A stretch of 64,000 bases of DNA from Gymnorhina tibicen (taxonomy: Eukaryota; Chordata; Aves; Passeriformes; Artamidae): positions 149,129 through 213,128 of the forward strand of contig VXAZ01003271.1 of assembly GCA_013399875.1 (NCBI GenBank), written 5' to 3'. The position numbers and the translations under genes are program-made. Below, piece by piece: positions 25,521-40,029 of the stretch (position 1 is its first letter; every line of letters starts with the position of its first letter). The notes below the pieces were generated by a model that was not told the DNA's origin, searched no databases, and saw only the letters and a program-made list of their open reading frames with translations.

Positions 25521-28500
25521 TGTTGATACAGATTTCCTTGCATATAAAGAAGCAAGAATGTAGTGCTTTTAAATAATTGCATTTTTGCAGGATTATTAGA
25601 CAACATGACTGTCACACAAGGGTGGGATCTATAATCTGCTTTACTGAAGAATATGATGTCAGCATTTTCAGTGTATCTCAGGTTACTTGTGTGGTTCTGT
25701 CAAGAACTGTGTGCAGAAGAACTGTTGCTATCTAGTGGGCTTTATTAAATATAGTTCAGTGCCATTTGAAACTGGAGTTAGTAGAAGATTTCAAGTCAAC
25801 TACTTGTCTCTATAACTACTAGTGGTAGAAGTAAGGGTACAGGAGTTTCCAAGCCTGTCAGAGAAATCTGGAATCATGTCTGATAAAATCTGTAAGGAAC
25901 TAGAAGAGGCAGGCATGAGAGGCAAAGGATGGAAAGGAGCAGACAGTGGGATGTTTGGGAATAGCATCTTCATCTGTGGGCAGTAGTGAGGGGTGAAGGT
26001 TACCAGTGAAGGTGATGGCCTGTGGGAACTGAAGTCTGCTTAGTGCAGTTCAGACTGTTCTGTATTGCTGTGTCTCATGAGGTGTAAGCAGCTGTGGAAA
26101 TTGGATGTCTGACATGAGAATGCAAGACCAGCACACTCCCAATTTCTGTACTTCTGTTATCAGAACAGCTTGCACACATCCACAGTGGTTGGGGGTTTTT
26201 TTTATTGTTTGTTTGCTTGGGGGTTTAGTGGGAGTTTTTTTGTTTGTTTATTTTTAATTAATATATTTTCATTTTAAAGTAGAAAACAATCTCATTGCAT
26301 ACAGAAAACTACAGCAGGCTACAGATAATACTTACTGAAATAACAAGCTCATAAGAAAGAGAGGAGGCATTGGGAAGAATCCCTTGGGAATATAATCAAA
26401 GTTAATTTTCATGCAGTTGTAATTTTTTGTGTTGTTCCTGCTTGCATGGTAATGCTTTCAAGCTTAGTGGGAAAAATAGAAAGTTTGTGTCCTTAGGACA
26501 AGACTGACTTGAGCCTGGTTTAAAACTCATAGGATATTCTTTGCTGCCATGCATCCCTTCCTTCTACTTTCTACTCTGTCCTAAAAACACCTCGTGTGTG
26601 TCACTGCGGCAACGCACATCAGAGAGTCGTAATTGAAGGGCTGATAATAGGGACGGGTTTAGACAGTTCAGATCATTGATTTTCAGGAGCTGTGTATGCC
26701 TTTGCAAAGATAGGTGAGTGCTGCATTGGATTTGCCAAAATAGAAAGATTGGAGAGAAGCATAAAGCAGTGGCACTGTGCCAGAGAGGAAGGTGTATTTT
26801 CCCTTGTTTCTGAGAAAACGTTAAGTGAGCCTGCTCATGTGAGCAAATCACCACTGACAGATGAAAGAATAACAGGTCTGCAGTAGGTATATCTTGAGAA
26901 AGTTAAGCTCTAGCTGTACAGACAAGAAGACCATGGAGAAAAATACGAAATACTTACTGTGTGGTAGGTAGGTAGCAATGTGCAGTTTTGAAGTGTATCC
27001 TTCGTCTTGTAATTTGGTGTGGCATCCTGAAGAAAGAAATCAAGTCTAGTCTGGTACCTGCTTTCCGGCAAAGCTTTTCTGTGCTGGGAGAAGCCCGGAT
27101 GTTGGTGAAAACAGAGTAAATGCATTGCTTAGGCAAAGCAGAAGTGGCTTTGCCATCAGAAGAGATGCAAAGCAGCACTTGCAACAAGAGATGGCAGTGC
27201 CAGGAGAGATTCCCAGATCTGTTGTGTATCTCCCAGGATTCTGTTAACCGTTTTGACTGCAGACATATATTAAGGGCAGTTATCAGTCATCCTAAGGTGA
27301 CACCAGGACTCTCGGATTTGCTGCTTTGCAGACTACACCCTGTTTCCAGAAGCTTAATTTCTTTGTTGTGTGGATTTTTGTTCGAACATATAAAAATTTG
27401 TGCTGTTTCCTGGAGCTCAGATTACAAATGGCAGTGGTGGTTGTGTGTCATACCACCTCTCTTCCTGAGAAAGATGTATTCCTGCAGTGTTTGTACTGTC
27501 TACAGATGGGACCAGGAACATTTTCATGTTGTCTTTCAAATCTTTGTAAGAATGTTCAGTGCCAGAGGGAAAACACTGATTACCTTCAGAGAGTTTTGGT
27601 AGAAATGTACCTGCTTGATAATGGCTCTTCATTTATAATTGTAACTTCAGCTCCCTCAACTATCAGGTTTTGAATCAGAGGAATGAGCATAGCATTGATT
27701 TTTTAAAAAAAATCATTCTTCAAAAAATGTGTCAAGATAAATGCCTTAGAAAACCTGAATGTGTCATAAACATACTATATGTTTTCTGGTCAAACTTGCA
27801 GTCTAATTAGGAAATGTGATTAGAAAATGTAAGAAGTGTAATCTTGTTAGATAGGATCTGTTGGCTTTGGCCATACTTCCTGCTGTTAATTTTTTACCAG
27901 CCTGGTTAATATCAGCTGTCCTTCCTTCTTGCCCTTCCTCCCCACTCTGAATCATGTCAAGCTGACATGACTGTGATGTTCTGTGATGTTCTGTGAGCTT
28001 CCAATACATACTATGCCAGCGCTGACTTTCCTGAGTTCTTGGAAATACTTCTCTTGTTTCAAAATTCACTAGACACCAGCTTAAGTTCCCAGGTGTTCTT
28101 GACCTTTCCTTTTACAACTCTTGGATACAAGTTACCAAAATTTGCTGTCCCTGAAGGTGTGAAGATTTAGGGACCAAGCTTTGCTTTTTAACACTTCCAT
28201 TAACTATTTTCAAAGTAGGAATAGTGTGAGTACATTGCAGGACTGTCTTCCCGTCTACAAAACAAGAACACTTGGGTTAATAATTCTGGTTAGTTTTGTG
28301 TCGTTTTCTTCTATGTGTCAACATTTCAGTCATTTTGATTTAATAACAGAGGTTATATTTGCAGTTTCATTCCCAACAGGTATTTTGTATTTGTGTTTCA
28401 CTGCCTGTGTAGTGCCCTCACTGTCTGAGGGGTAGAAAGGGTGTAGACAAGGTTGATGTCTACCACAGTTGAGTTTTTTAATTCTGCCTCTCTGCTGGCC

Positions 28501-31500
28501 TGGGCATCTGTTCATTTTGCCTGGGGACGCTTCTGGGGAGATTTGTAAATACCAGTCCTTGCTTTTGAGCTGGGTAGCATGACTTGTTTGTGATGTAAAT
28601 GGATGTAGGTAGTTACCGTTTGTTAAGGTGAGATTGCAAAGGCAGTATCAGTTAAAATAACACAGCAGCATGTGGGCAGCTTTCCAGGCAGGTAAGTCAC
28701 TGTGTTTGAACTCCGTTTGGACTTGAAAAAAGCCAAATTCTAGTGGACAAATGCAGAACCATAGCTTAGATTTACCAGGTTTTGACTGCAAGTTGAGCAG
28801 CACTAGAAGAAATAGACTCTTTTAAAAATAGTACTTTCACAAGTGTAGTTCAGAGCAAATGAAGTTATTCAAATTGTGCCATCTGCACAAGTTTGATCCT
28901 TTAAAATACCTAACCAAAAAGCTGAAGAAATGAAGACCTGCACATCTGTCTCCCTGAAGGTTTTATTACATCAATTTCTTCATTTCAAAGATTTTTTATT
29001 TTATTACTGTGTGGTTGTATCATGTTTTAGGATGACTTTCTTTGTTTTGGCTTTTCACTTTTAGTTTCAAAAACTAGTGTGAGATAAAAATACAAAATAG
29101 ATGAGCAATATGAATACCAAACATTACCAAAAATTTTGTTTTTCCATGAAAGCCAGAAATGCTCTAGTAGTGGCATTATGGCTTACGCGTCAAATTCTCC
29201 CCTGTTGATGATAGCTTATGTTCACTCTCTTGGGTCTTTTAGAAGTTTTGCTTCATTGTGCAGGCTTGTAAATCTCAATTATACTAATGGGTGTCATGCT
29301 TTCACATTATAGGAAAGAAGTGCCAAATACAGCCCACAGTGGGATGCCCTCATCCAGCGACTAACTCTTACACTATGGAGCCTTTCTCTTAGCTATCAAA
29401 AACATTTAACACTGGGGAAAAGAACATTAATACAGCTTGTATTTGAGTCCAGGGACAATGATCCAGAAAGCTGTTTGCCGTTGTATCAGCCAGGCTGTTG
29501 CATATTGAAACGAGAGGTAAAGCAGTTGTCACAGGAAAGGGAGTAAGTGGCGTTTGCAGGGTTGATGGTCAGTTAATTATTGCTGAAAAATACATAGCAA
29601 CTTGCTCTTGTTCTTTTTAGAGATGGTATTTGATATGCTACCCTCGTTTACTGAAATGTCTTGTAAAATAATTCTTTGCTGTGAATTAGAAGGCCAAACA
29701 TTTGTGCTCCCCTGTTTCTGAGAAACCGGTTCTCAGAAGGACATGAAACATAGGACATGAAACACAGACACCATGATGTGGCGTTTTAATGAGGCCTGAT
29801 GTCCTGTCTCTGCTTTGAAAGAAATCGAGTCACAGATGTTAACTCTGGTTTCCTGAGGACTGCTGAGCAGGACGGGTAACTCTCTGATTGTTACTATAAT
29901 GCTGGTTTGGTTGCAGCATTTTACAGGGAGGCTCAACAAAACCATGTACATTCAGAGAGATGTATGGACCGGTTTTAGGGGGTTTGATGCTTTAAATCAG
30001 TGCTCTTAGAACTGCATTCATAAGGGTTTATTTCAGACACTTTTATGGGTTTATTTTAGATGCTTACCAGAGGATCTTGAGGTGGGAGCATGTTTGCATG
30101 GGTTGGGGGTCCAGCCTGCTAAAGGTCAGAATCATCCTTATGAAGGCCTCTAAAAGTGTCCTTCAGCAGCTGAGCTCTGAGCCGAGGTTATTGGTGCTTC
30201 ATAGCTTTGAAAAGGCCTTATCTAGCACAGGTCATGTTTATTTTTCATTAATACCTTCCATGGGTATTTCAAGCCCATAAAGCTATGTGGAGGGAATCTA
30301 TGACATTATTTCTGACTTAAGCAGGGGATAAGTCTGCACATTCAGAAATTAATGAAGTTACTACAGGCAGGATTTTTGCTTTGGCTAATCTGGTCTTACT
30401 TCAGGTTTATGTCATACCTAGAGCCTCCTAAAAATGCGTTCTGAATCCTTACCCATTGACTGATTTAATGAGATATTTTGTCTAGGCGAGGCTCCATAAT
30501 CTAACATCATCTCTCAACAAAATGGTGTATTTTTGCCTTTTTCTGTGTTTTCCTTTACTTTCTCCATTCCAACCAAAGCAAATTAACCTGACAAATATTT
30601 GACCTCACTGAGTATGCTTGAGACCATAGCAGAGTTGGTGGGGTTTTCGACTCTGGCAATAAACAGATTGACACTGGAGAGATTAATGTCCTGGTTCTTA
30701 ACATTCCCTCAAAGTCTCTGCTGCAGATGATGCAGCAGTTAGGATTTCTTAGAATTTAAAAACGTGTGCAAGCAAGACAGTAGCAATATTTAATATGGTG
30801 GAGTAATGATTTCATAATATAAACTTGTAACTCAGAGGGAAAACCATCTGGTTAATAATATGTGCATTTTTCTCATTTCAAGTATAGCCCTGGGGTTGTT
30901 TTTTCTCATTTTATTTCTGACTGCTTTTTATTTGGTTGAGGAACTAGTTAATGATGTGTGGCAATCAAAGTCATCAATAGCTAACAACAAAAACGAGAAT
31001 TAATTTTGGAATACTCGTCCCTCACTCCCCTCTGTTATCCTGTAAAATACTAAATGAACCTGTTATTACTTAAATTAAATTATTAGGAGTAGACACTGTG
31101 TTTTTTTGTTGGATTTTCGGGGGGAAGGAATGGGGGTTGATCTTTCCCGCAATGTCTCCTACAGGTGTTTAGTGTGTATGATGTGGAGATATCCACAGAT
31201 GCAAGGAAAGGGTATCAAATAAATAGAAGTGTGACTTCCTTCTTTGTTCATAAATGCTTTTATATTTTAAAAACTGCTTTTATAGTAGGATTTTTTTTAA
31301 TAGAGAGTGAACTGTCTCTAAATGTGTAGTAGACAACACTGGATTTCGTAATTGAGGGCCAGTTGTTGCTCTTGATATAAGAGATGTAAGTCTGCTAAGT
31401 TCAAGGATTATTTCTTCTCAGGTAGCTGTAATGAAGGGAACAGACTCTGCGATGATAGTCCAAGAATGAAGAGCTGAACAGGGGTGAGAGGCATGTTTAG

Positions 31501-34500
31501 CTGCTGCTCAGATGGACAAGAGGGCTTAGGTGGCCTTCTGTGAAGTGTGAGGTAATTGAAGGAGAGTATCAGAGAGATTGTGTAGCAGCTCAGCTCATCT
31601 GCATTTTGTAAGGTGAATATGAAGATGCATGAGCAAGGATTGGGCAACCTCAGGTAGCAGGAAGGTCCAGCTCCAGCAAACTACCTCCTGACAGCAGCCC
31701 AGACCCAACTCTCCCATCCTGGACAAGGGGAATTCAACACCAGCTGTTGTGTTTTACTCCATTGCTGTCTTGTGCTGTGCTGTAAATAAATACAGGCCCT
31801 GTTTCATGTCTTAAATGAGAGGCAGTTTATTGAAATCTAAAAATATATTAAATAATCAGGTATCAAGGTTTATTTTTATTACCAACAGCTGCTAAATTAC
31901 CATCTGATGGCTCTGGTTGCTTGAGTCCTATCACTTAGCAGAACTTTAAAGGCCGTGTGGAACTTCAGTTCTGACTTGAATAAACATTTCTGTTCAAAAA
32001 CTTAATAAAGTCCAGAGTTTTCCCTCTGTGTTTTTGCCTGCTTTGCAGCTCTGGTGTGTGAAAGTAATAAATGAAATTGAAATGGCTTTTTCAGTGTGGC
32101 TCTGGGCTATAAGACTTTTCACACCTGGTGGTATATAGGAATGTCTTTGAAATAATAACTCATCTTTAGAGAAGGTGGAGGGATGTGCATGACTGACACA
32201 GATGACCTTCCTTTATATCATCTTTAAAGAAGCTCTTCTTTATTATTTTTCTTTTCGTAAAAGAAGTAGAAATTAATCCAGAGAAACCCTAATCTCCCAA
32301 GTATTTTTACAGACTGCATCTCATAGTTGTTGGTTTGGGTTTTTTCCCCAGTCATAGTCCCCTTAGCATATGTGCTGAAGTTAGGAAAACTGGTGAATGC
32401 TCTTTAGCTTGCATGGAGAGGGTATGTATGAGAAGAGTGGATTTTCCAGCTGAAGCATTCTTGAAATTCATTACAGCCTTCTTTTTTTCCTTCTTTTTAA
32501 AGTCTGTCAGTTCTGAGTTTGCAAATACATTCTCCTTGCAGAGTTGCAGGAGCGCAGACTGTCCCTGCGGTTGTCAGTGATTGCATTTCCCTTCCTTTGG
32601 TGTGGCAGCTCCAATCTCGGTCACTCCTCCTTTCCCCTGTGAAAGCAGGCATCTGAAAAACATGTATGTGTGGTGGTGCATGGTCACCCTGTTTGATACA
32701 CTCTTATTCTGTATAATACCTGTATAATTCTGTTGTATGACAAGCTTGAGACAAGTGACTAATGAAGAATTTTGGGCAGTACTCACTTCTTTGCAGTGAT
32801 AGTGCCCCATTAGTGACAGACGGAGGTAAGGAATTTTATTTCAAAAGTATGTGTAATGCTCAGTGAAATGGATGTTAGTAGTTTGGTTTGGGTTCAAGAC
32901 ATTACCTACTTTTCAAAGTAGTGTTTGCTGAAAAACCTATTGTATTCTGACAAAAGTTACTACAATATGTATTTTTATTCAGTCCTGCTGAAGGGAAAAG
33001 AGGGAGACCAGATATGTGAAGATAAGATCCTGTCTGAATCCAGTTCAGTTGTTAATATAGGTATGTAAAATCCTACCGCAGTCCCACAGAAGGATTTAGT
33101 CTGCTCACTTCATGGATCTGTCTTACCCTGACAGCTCTTAAACACACTAACACCTCACCTGCAGCTTGACTGCAGACACAGATTCTAGTGAAGGCAATGC
33201 AAGGTTAATTGTAGTCATGGCGATGATTTTGGGAAATAACATTTATCTTTTGTGTTACAACCTACTTGGGAGAATATTGTGCTCAGTAAGGAGGTGAGCC
33301 GTGTCGAGGCTCAACTCAAGAGGTTTTCATTTCTCCCTGGCACATCCAGAAAATGCAGGACTTACTTTAGCCTTGGATCTCTGCTGTCTGTAATTAAATG
33401 CTTGTATCTGTGGTGTATCTGCCTAAATAGGTGACTAAATTGATTCCATGTGAAGTATTCAAAGCCATGGAGCTGAGAGAAGGACTTCATTGTATAGCCC
33501 TTCCCTGGCATGGACCACATGGATCTTACTGTTGTTTGCTTTTTTCCATTTGCTTTTCAAAGGAAGATCTCCAAGCTTTCAGAATGTAAACATCCCAGAG
33601 ATAGAGAACTTTATTTTTGAGCCTTCAACTCTAGTTTTTATCTGAACCTCCAACATCAGCAGCTCTACAGATGTAATCAGATTGGGAAATGAGACTGTTT
33701 TTCTGGTTTTGACTGTAGATTCCTTTGGATTGTGTGGTGCCCGACCCTTAAATGTGCAGTTGTTGGGGAACCAGAGCAGGGGAATGATCAGGAAGGTTTT
33801 GCTCTTTCTTTTATCTGCACTCAGTGTAGACAGTACAGAGTTCAGTTCCTGCTCTTTTTGGGGGAAGGTACACATTCTCTCTATGGAAATGAAGAAGGAG
33901 GCATAGCCATTTAAAAAAATCCATCCCCACCCCCTACAAAGAAAACCAAAAAAATCCACAGTAAAAAATCCCTGACCAAAAGTAGCTAGTGCTGTGCATG
34001 TTCAGGAGAAGCTGTGTGAGACAGTACAGTAATAAAACCAAAATGGATGATGTGCAGCTTCTTGTATGTTTTCTTGATGCTTTAATCACCTAGTGTGCTA
34101 GACCCGAGAAAGATTTTTGACATGCATAAATGGCAGAGATGGGTCAAAATGCCATTTGAAAACAAACACTGTACAATCCTAGCTGGTGTTCCTTTTACTG
34201 AAAATCTGTCCAGGCTGTACTGGAGACCTAATGTCATTTAATGCCATGCTGGTGAGTCTGGTATATAATAGATTTACATGTTTGCCTTTTCTGGTATAGA
34301 CAGGAATGCTTTTGTACTACCCAGTTTTGAGTCAATGGATTAATGGAGACTTTAACTTAAAGTCTTATTTTTCTATCAACTTGATAAGCATTGTTTGTGT
34401 TGGTGTTGTATGCTGTAATTTATGTGTATGATTGAGGAAAACCTTATTTTTGTTTTTTTCTCCTATCTGAATCTTTTAAAGCAAACTAGCATAGATGTGA

Positions 34501-36800
34501 ACTTCATGTTTTATTTGAATTTCAAATGTGTTGTGTTTGAATTGTGGGTTGTATTAGGCACTGTTTCTGAACAAATCCTGAAGTGCAAGCGTGGCAAGCA
34601 AATGGACTTAACTTTTTTTCTGAGTTCTTTTGTTAACTTGCGTAAATTCTCTCTTTACAGCAGCCAGTCATTATACTCTGGCTGTATAATTCTTTGAATT
34701 CGTGAGCATGCATTGTAACGTCATGAAAACTGCGTAGTACCTAGTGTACCTCTAGTAGGCTGCCTGCTTGAGCATGAAAAATTAAATGGAAGAGTTCAGA
34801 CTTGAGTTTAGGTCCTAAATGGATGAATGCAATCTACTGCTTCAGGTTTAGCAATTTCAGAATTACTGTTTTCAAACCCATGCATGCAACATGGTGTGAA
34901 ATTACTTACTGAAATGCTAGTGAAACTGTGGTGGGGAGATTTTTTTTTTTTGGCTCAAAGTGATACCAATTAATTCACGGGGCCGAGAAAGACAGTACAA
35001 CATATCTACTTGAATTGAGATATCAGACTCTTACCTTAAATTTCACCCATTTAGACATGTTTTGACAGTGTTTAACATTAGGAGGCTAAACTTCCACGTG
35101 CTGCTGATGCAGAACGGAGACCAAGGGCACCTTAAGTATCTGAAGTCCCACCAGTTTGGTATATCCAGATGATTCCTGTAAGTAAGTTTACTGTGTTGCA
35201 GAAAGTGGTGTTAGTTCCTTTCAGTTATTCTCTGACAGTTTGATGTGAGGAAGATCCATCCTAATCCCACAGATGGAGGTTAATTTCATCTTCCTTGCTT
35301 CAGCTGGACATCTAAAGATAATGTTTACTGGCACAAATTGCATTCATGTTCTTTCACTCTTTCTTCAGAGTTCTCCTTTTTCTACGTAGGTATTCAGATT
35401 ACAATCCCAAGTATGTTGGCCATACAACAGGAGAGACCAAAGCTGTGTCATTTCTCTGGCAGATGTGGGGTTTCTGTGTGTGTGGTAGGTGGTTATAATC
35501 ATCTGTTGGGTAACTGTGCTACTTACTGAAACTTACCTGTTCCTTTGCCCTGGTTAAGATTGATAAGAAATCTCCACTGATGCAAAATGCAACCATTTCT
35601 TCTTCAGAAAGAGCATTAGAAATGGGTAATGTCTCTTATTTTCAGTGGCCTTTGCAACTTCATTGTTGCTGTAGGTGCAAGGTGGCAGTTCTGTGCAGGT
35701 ATTCCTTCTGCTCCCACAGTGTTTAAATGACTGAACCAGATGTGTTTTCGCCTTCTGAGCTTGTGTGTTTCTTTGCCAAAGGCAAATTTTCATCGAAGGC
35801 AGTGTTTCTAGGCTTTTTCCACAAAGACGTACAGCTAAAAATTTGATTAGGCTGTTTCTGAAGGATATTACCACAAGTGTTTTTCCCAGTCCTTTAGCTG
35901 GGATGCATTTGCATCTGACTCATCCCAAATGTCAGCAGTTAGAGGGAACTGGTTTGAGTTGAGAATTGCATCTGAGATAGGAAGATATTCAGACATTCTC
36001 TTTCTGTCACTAAGGACACCTTATCCATCACTGCTGTTTGTTCTTTATCATTTTCCTTTGGTGAGGTTGAGAAGCACTGTCCTTCTTACAGGTGGTAAAT
36101 TTGTACAGAAGTGTCTTGCCTGAGCCTCAGGCAATATTAGTGTTACTGGGAGAGGAGAAAGGTTTCTAGGACCAAGGTGTAGATGCTGTGTGTGGCTGGG
36201 TGGTACAGTCTGAACACTGGAAAAACTGTGCACAAAGAGAAAATGTGGGAAATTATATGAACAATACAAGAGTGGGTGAATCTGATTCTTTTCGATGAGC
36301 TTTTGCTTACTGGAAACTCTTATTTAAGACTTCCCTCATTCTGATGGTGTTGAAGTAAACTGAGTTAAAGAACTGTAGGTGATTCTGGTGAGAAGAACTG
36401 CTTCATTTTCTTCAAAGCTGTTAAGTGCCCTAGAAAACTCTCCTCAGGTTCCAGGAATAGGTTGCTGATTGTTTGCAAAATAAATTAACAGAAAAACAGA
36501 TCCAAAATGGCAACAAAAAAGGATTATTGTATCTGCAAGTTTGTTTGAGATGATGAATGCCTATTTATGTCTGCATGTTCACTCAAAGGAAAAAGCTCAG
36601 TCTCTAGGAAGCAGATTCAGTTCGTGCATCCTTTTGAGCTTCTAGAAAAAAGATTTTGCTGATTTCATGTGTGTGTGAGTAGCAAATACTGGAAAGCCAT
36701 ATGTATGGTCTTTTTTACAATCCAGTAATTCTATTTCTGAGAATTAGAACAATTGTGTTAAAGTGCTGTTCTTGGTGGGTTGCGTGTGTTTTATTTTCTT

Positions 36801-36839
36801 TCTGTTTTTGTTTTTGTTTTTGCTTTTGGTTTTTTTTTA
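36801..36839. repeat. (TTTTTG)n simple repeat and T run
   Basis: Repeats of tttttg (tctgtttttgtttttgtttttgc) followed by a T run. Low-complexity tract, in intron 2. Confidence 0.85.
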
Positions 36840-39800
36840 GCAGTTGCCACTCCATGCCACCTCATAATTTCCATCCTGCTGTATGGTAATTTCCGTTATG
36901 CTCTTTAATTTTGATGGAAGGTGCTTTGGAGCAGTAGGCATAGTGTACTTGACAAATATATCACTCCTGCAAAAGATGGCAGTGCGTGGGAAGAATACAC
37001 AGCAAATGAAAAAAAAAAGGATTTTGTTGAAGAAATCAACCTCCACCTCAACAGCATTAAGGTTGATAAATGCCTGCTGCAGTGTTTTTGTTGCAAGAAG
37101 TATTGAATCAAGGGTGCATGTGGAATGAGATCTTTCAGACACTTGGTCATAAATGCATTCTGTACTGATTTCTTTCAAGTGTTCCTAATGACAATTGTTG
37201 CCAATTCAACAGTTTCTCATTGCTTGCTGTGTTTTGTTTGATGAGAACATGTTTGGTTTTTTTATTTTTGTGTACAGACTTAGGTAGTTCTTTTGAGTTT
37301 TGTTGTGCTCATCAGTGTGACACACAAAAATTCATTAATTTTTCACAAAGCTAAAGTGGCTAACCTGCTGGTATTGTCCCATTTTACATATATAAAGTGA
37401 ATACAGAGAGATGAAAATCAGATGTGCTCACTGCTTTAAAATATTTATTGTAAAGTATCAGAGAGTTCATTTATTCTTTCTCTGACAACATAAAATCAAA
37501 AGTTTTTGGATGTTAGTTCCTGCCAACTTCCACTGCAGTTTGGATATAAAAACAAACAAGCAAAAAACTAATATGTTATCAGGTCTTGCTTATGAGGTTT
37601 TATGTTCGTGATGTGCCCACGAATTGTATGTTGATTAAAGAAATGTTAGTTAAATACTTGCACAGGGCTTGACAAACTGTTGATTGTATTGGGGGAAAAT
37701 GGAGTTACAGCAAAAAACTGAAGTGGAATGTGCCCCTGCTCTTTCTGTTCATTTTATAACTTGGCTGACAAGGCGGATTTTATTCAGAAATAGCCTATAA
37801 GCACAGTGCAATGGTCCAAAATCTGGAACTCAATGCCATATTAGGTATAGCTGCACTAAACTGCAGCTTGTTGGAATGATTACACTTGGGGACTGGAATT
37901 TGGAACGTGAACATGGTTATCAGCACAAAAATGCGATTCTGATGGTTATTTAGCACTTAATTGTTTGGACAAACTACACCTCGCATTAATGGAGTTTCTA
38001 ACACTCTCCTAGTATCTTTCACCACCAGCCTGTGAAGTTGTTGCACTGGCAAAGCAAAGCTGACATAATTTGGACTAGAAAAATAATACTGTTCTCAGGT
38101 GGAAACTCTTAATTTTGGCTAATAGAATTAGTGGAATTTAGGGGAAGAATTTAAGAAGTATCCTGAAAAGTCTGTTGCAAAAAAAAACTGGCAATGAAGA
38201 CCTTGTCACTAAGCCTGTGTACAGTTTTACCCATATTGCTGTTTAAAACCAGTTAGAATTCCTAATTAGCCAGGAAAGGTCCCATTTGTCGAAGCAGCAC
38301 CTCTGCTCCAGGAGCAGCCAGAAATTCAAGGCAAACGTGGGCTGTGTGGGACACTGCATTAATCCCAGTTTAGCTGCTGTTTGCTGACTCCAGTTTGCAA
38401 TGAGTGGAAGGCTGGTACGGAGTCTTAGCAAGGAGCAAGGCAAGGGTTTGAAAGGGATAAATAAACATTAGGTTCTGCTGCTGTTGCAACTGTATAGGAA
38501 AGGACTCTGCAGGACAATAAGGACCTGCAAGGAAGGCTGTGGGGAAATGGTGCTCAGCTCCAAAGTATTTTTATAGCACTGCAGAAGCCAGTACATGAGA
38601 ACAAAATTATTTTTATCTGCCATACCACACAGTACATAACAGCTTTATTGACATTATACTTTGGAGGAAGAATGTGTTTGTCTTTTTCACTCACATGAAG
38701 CTAAGGATTGCCCCCCTTTTCTGATGCAATTATCCTGCACCCAGTTGACAAGACCGTACTCTTTAAACCTTGCTCCAGACATAGGCTGTGCTTGCACTGG
38801 AAAGCACTGGCAGAGTTCTCTGTGACTGAATTCCCCTTCATCCATGCAAGCTTTGAAGAAAGTCAGTTTTCATAAAGGTATTGTATTCTCCTTGGCATCG
38901 GAGATAACAGTGTCGGGAAACAAAAGCCAATCTCAGATTTCATGTTTCAGTCTTCCAGCAATCTCAGTCGATTGAAAGGTTCATACAGGGGCTACAGATT
39001 CCTAATGAGTATGAGCACTATAATTCAGCTGTATTGGAATGGGGTGGAAGAATTAAATGCCTTACAGGACTGCTTTGTGAGGTGTAGGAATAACACAGTA
39101 CAGGGAGGTAGTATTCTTTGAGTAGTGTTATTCGCAGCAGCAAAAATTCACACAGAGTTATAAGAACCACACAGAGGGTCAACTGTTTGGTCCAGTATTT
39201 TATTCACTGGTATTGCCACTGTAACTTCAATATTATGAAATAGTCATCAAAAGGAAATAAATGAAAACAATAAATTAATAAAAACTTAGATTAAAAGCAG
39301 AAAAAATCAGAAAGCTGTGGGGAAAAAAATTCCACAAAGACGTTCAGTTACATAAATTAATGAGAATATTTAGGTATGTGTTTCTCAGTTAAATACTTTT
39401 TATATTTTGCTTTCAGTTCTTTATCGTTTTAAATGTTTCATTAGTTTGATGAATGAGGAGTTACTGCAAGTGATCATAATTTAGAAATTAAACGTATTCC
39501 AGAATATCCATCTATTCTTCATGTGGTGATTAGACTATCTATACAGTGGAAAATATCGTCAGTGCTGCTTGTAGGGCTGCAGTGTTATGTACAGCTGCCA
39601 AATTTTACGCAAGTTAAACGAAGATGTTGTGCCCCAGGTGTCTGAACTTCACACAGCAATACAGATTTGGCAACACCCAGTTTTTTGCAACTGAGTAGAG
39701 GTGGTGTTCACCAGTGTGGCAGAGGGAAGGCTGCAGTGGAACACAAAATACTGTAATGGTATCCCAGGTCACTGTAAATGAGATGTATTGGATGGAATAT

Positions 39801-40029
39801 GACTCTGTCCCCTTCTCAGCTTGTCCAGACCTGCAGGATCAGTGAGGAGGACACTTGTATGGCACTTTGTGTGCAGTTTAACTCATCCCAGATGAACTTG
39901 CCAGTTCTTCAGTGATGGTGAAAGAGATTCTGCGGGCCCAAGCTTAAGGGTATATATTTACATCTGGTCTGATGAGTGCCATGTCTGGAGTTTGATATTG
40001 GCCTTGAAAAATACTAAATTGTGGGTGGA

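Noticed and set aside
27120..27602. 160-codon plus-strand ORF in intron 2.
   Set aside because: Translation has no family resemblance, another frame overlaps it over much of its length, and base composition is the same as the surrounding intron. Consistent with chance.
27970..27996. ctgtgatgttctgtgatgttctgtgag as a CR1 tail.
   Set aside because: It resembles CR1 terminal octamers but has a 10-bp period, and no CR1 body lies on either side. A simple short repeat is enough.
28681..28697. Second juxtaposed CAG|GTAAGT at 28691/28692 as a recursive splice site.
   Set aside because: The upstream tract (gcagctttccaggcag) is purine-interrupted and weak as an acceptor, so I do not list it as a feature.
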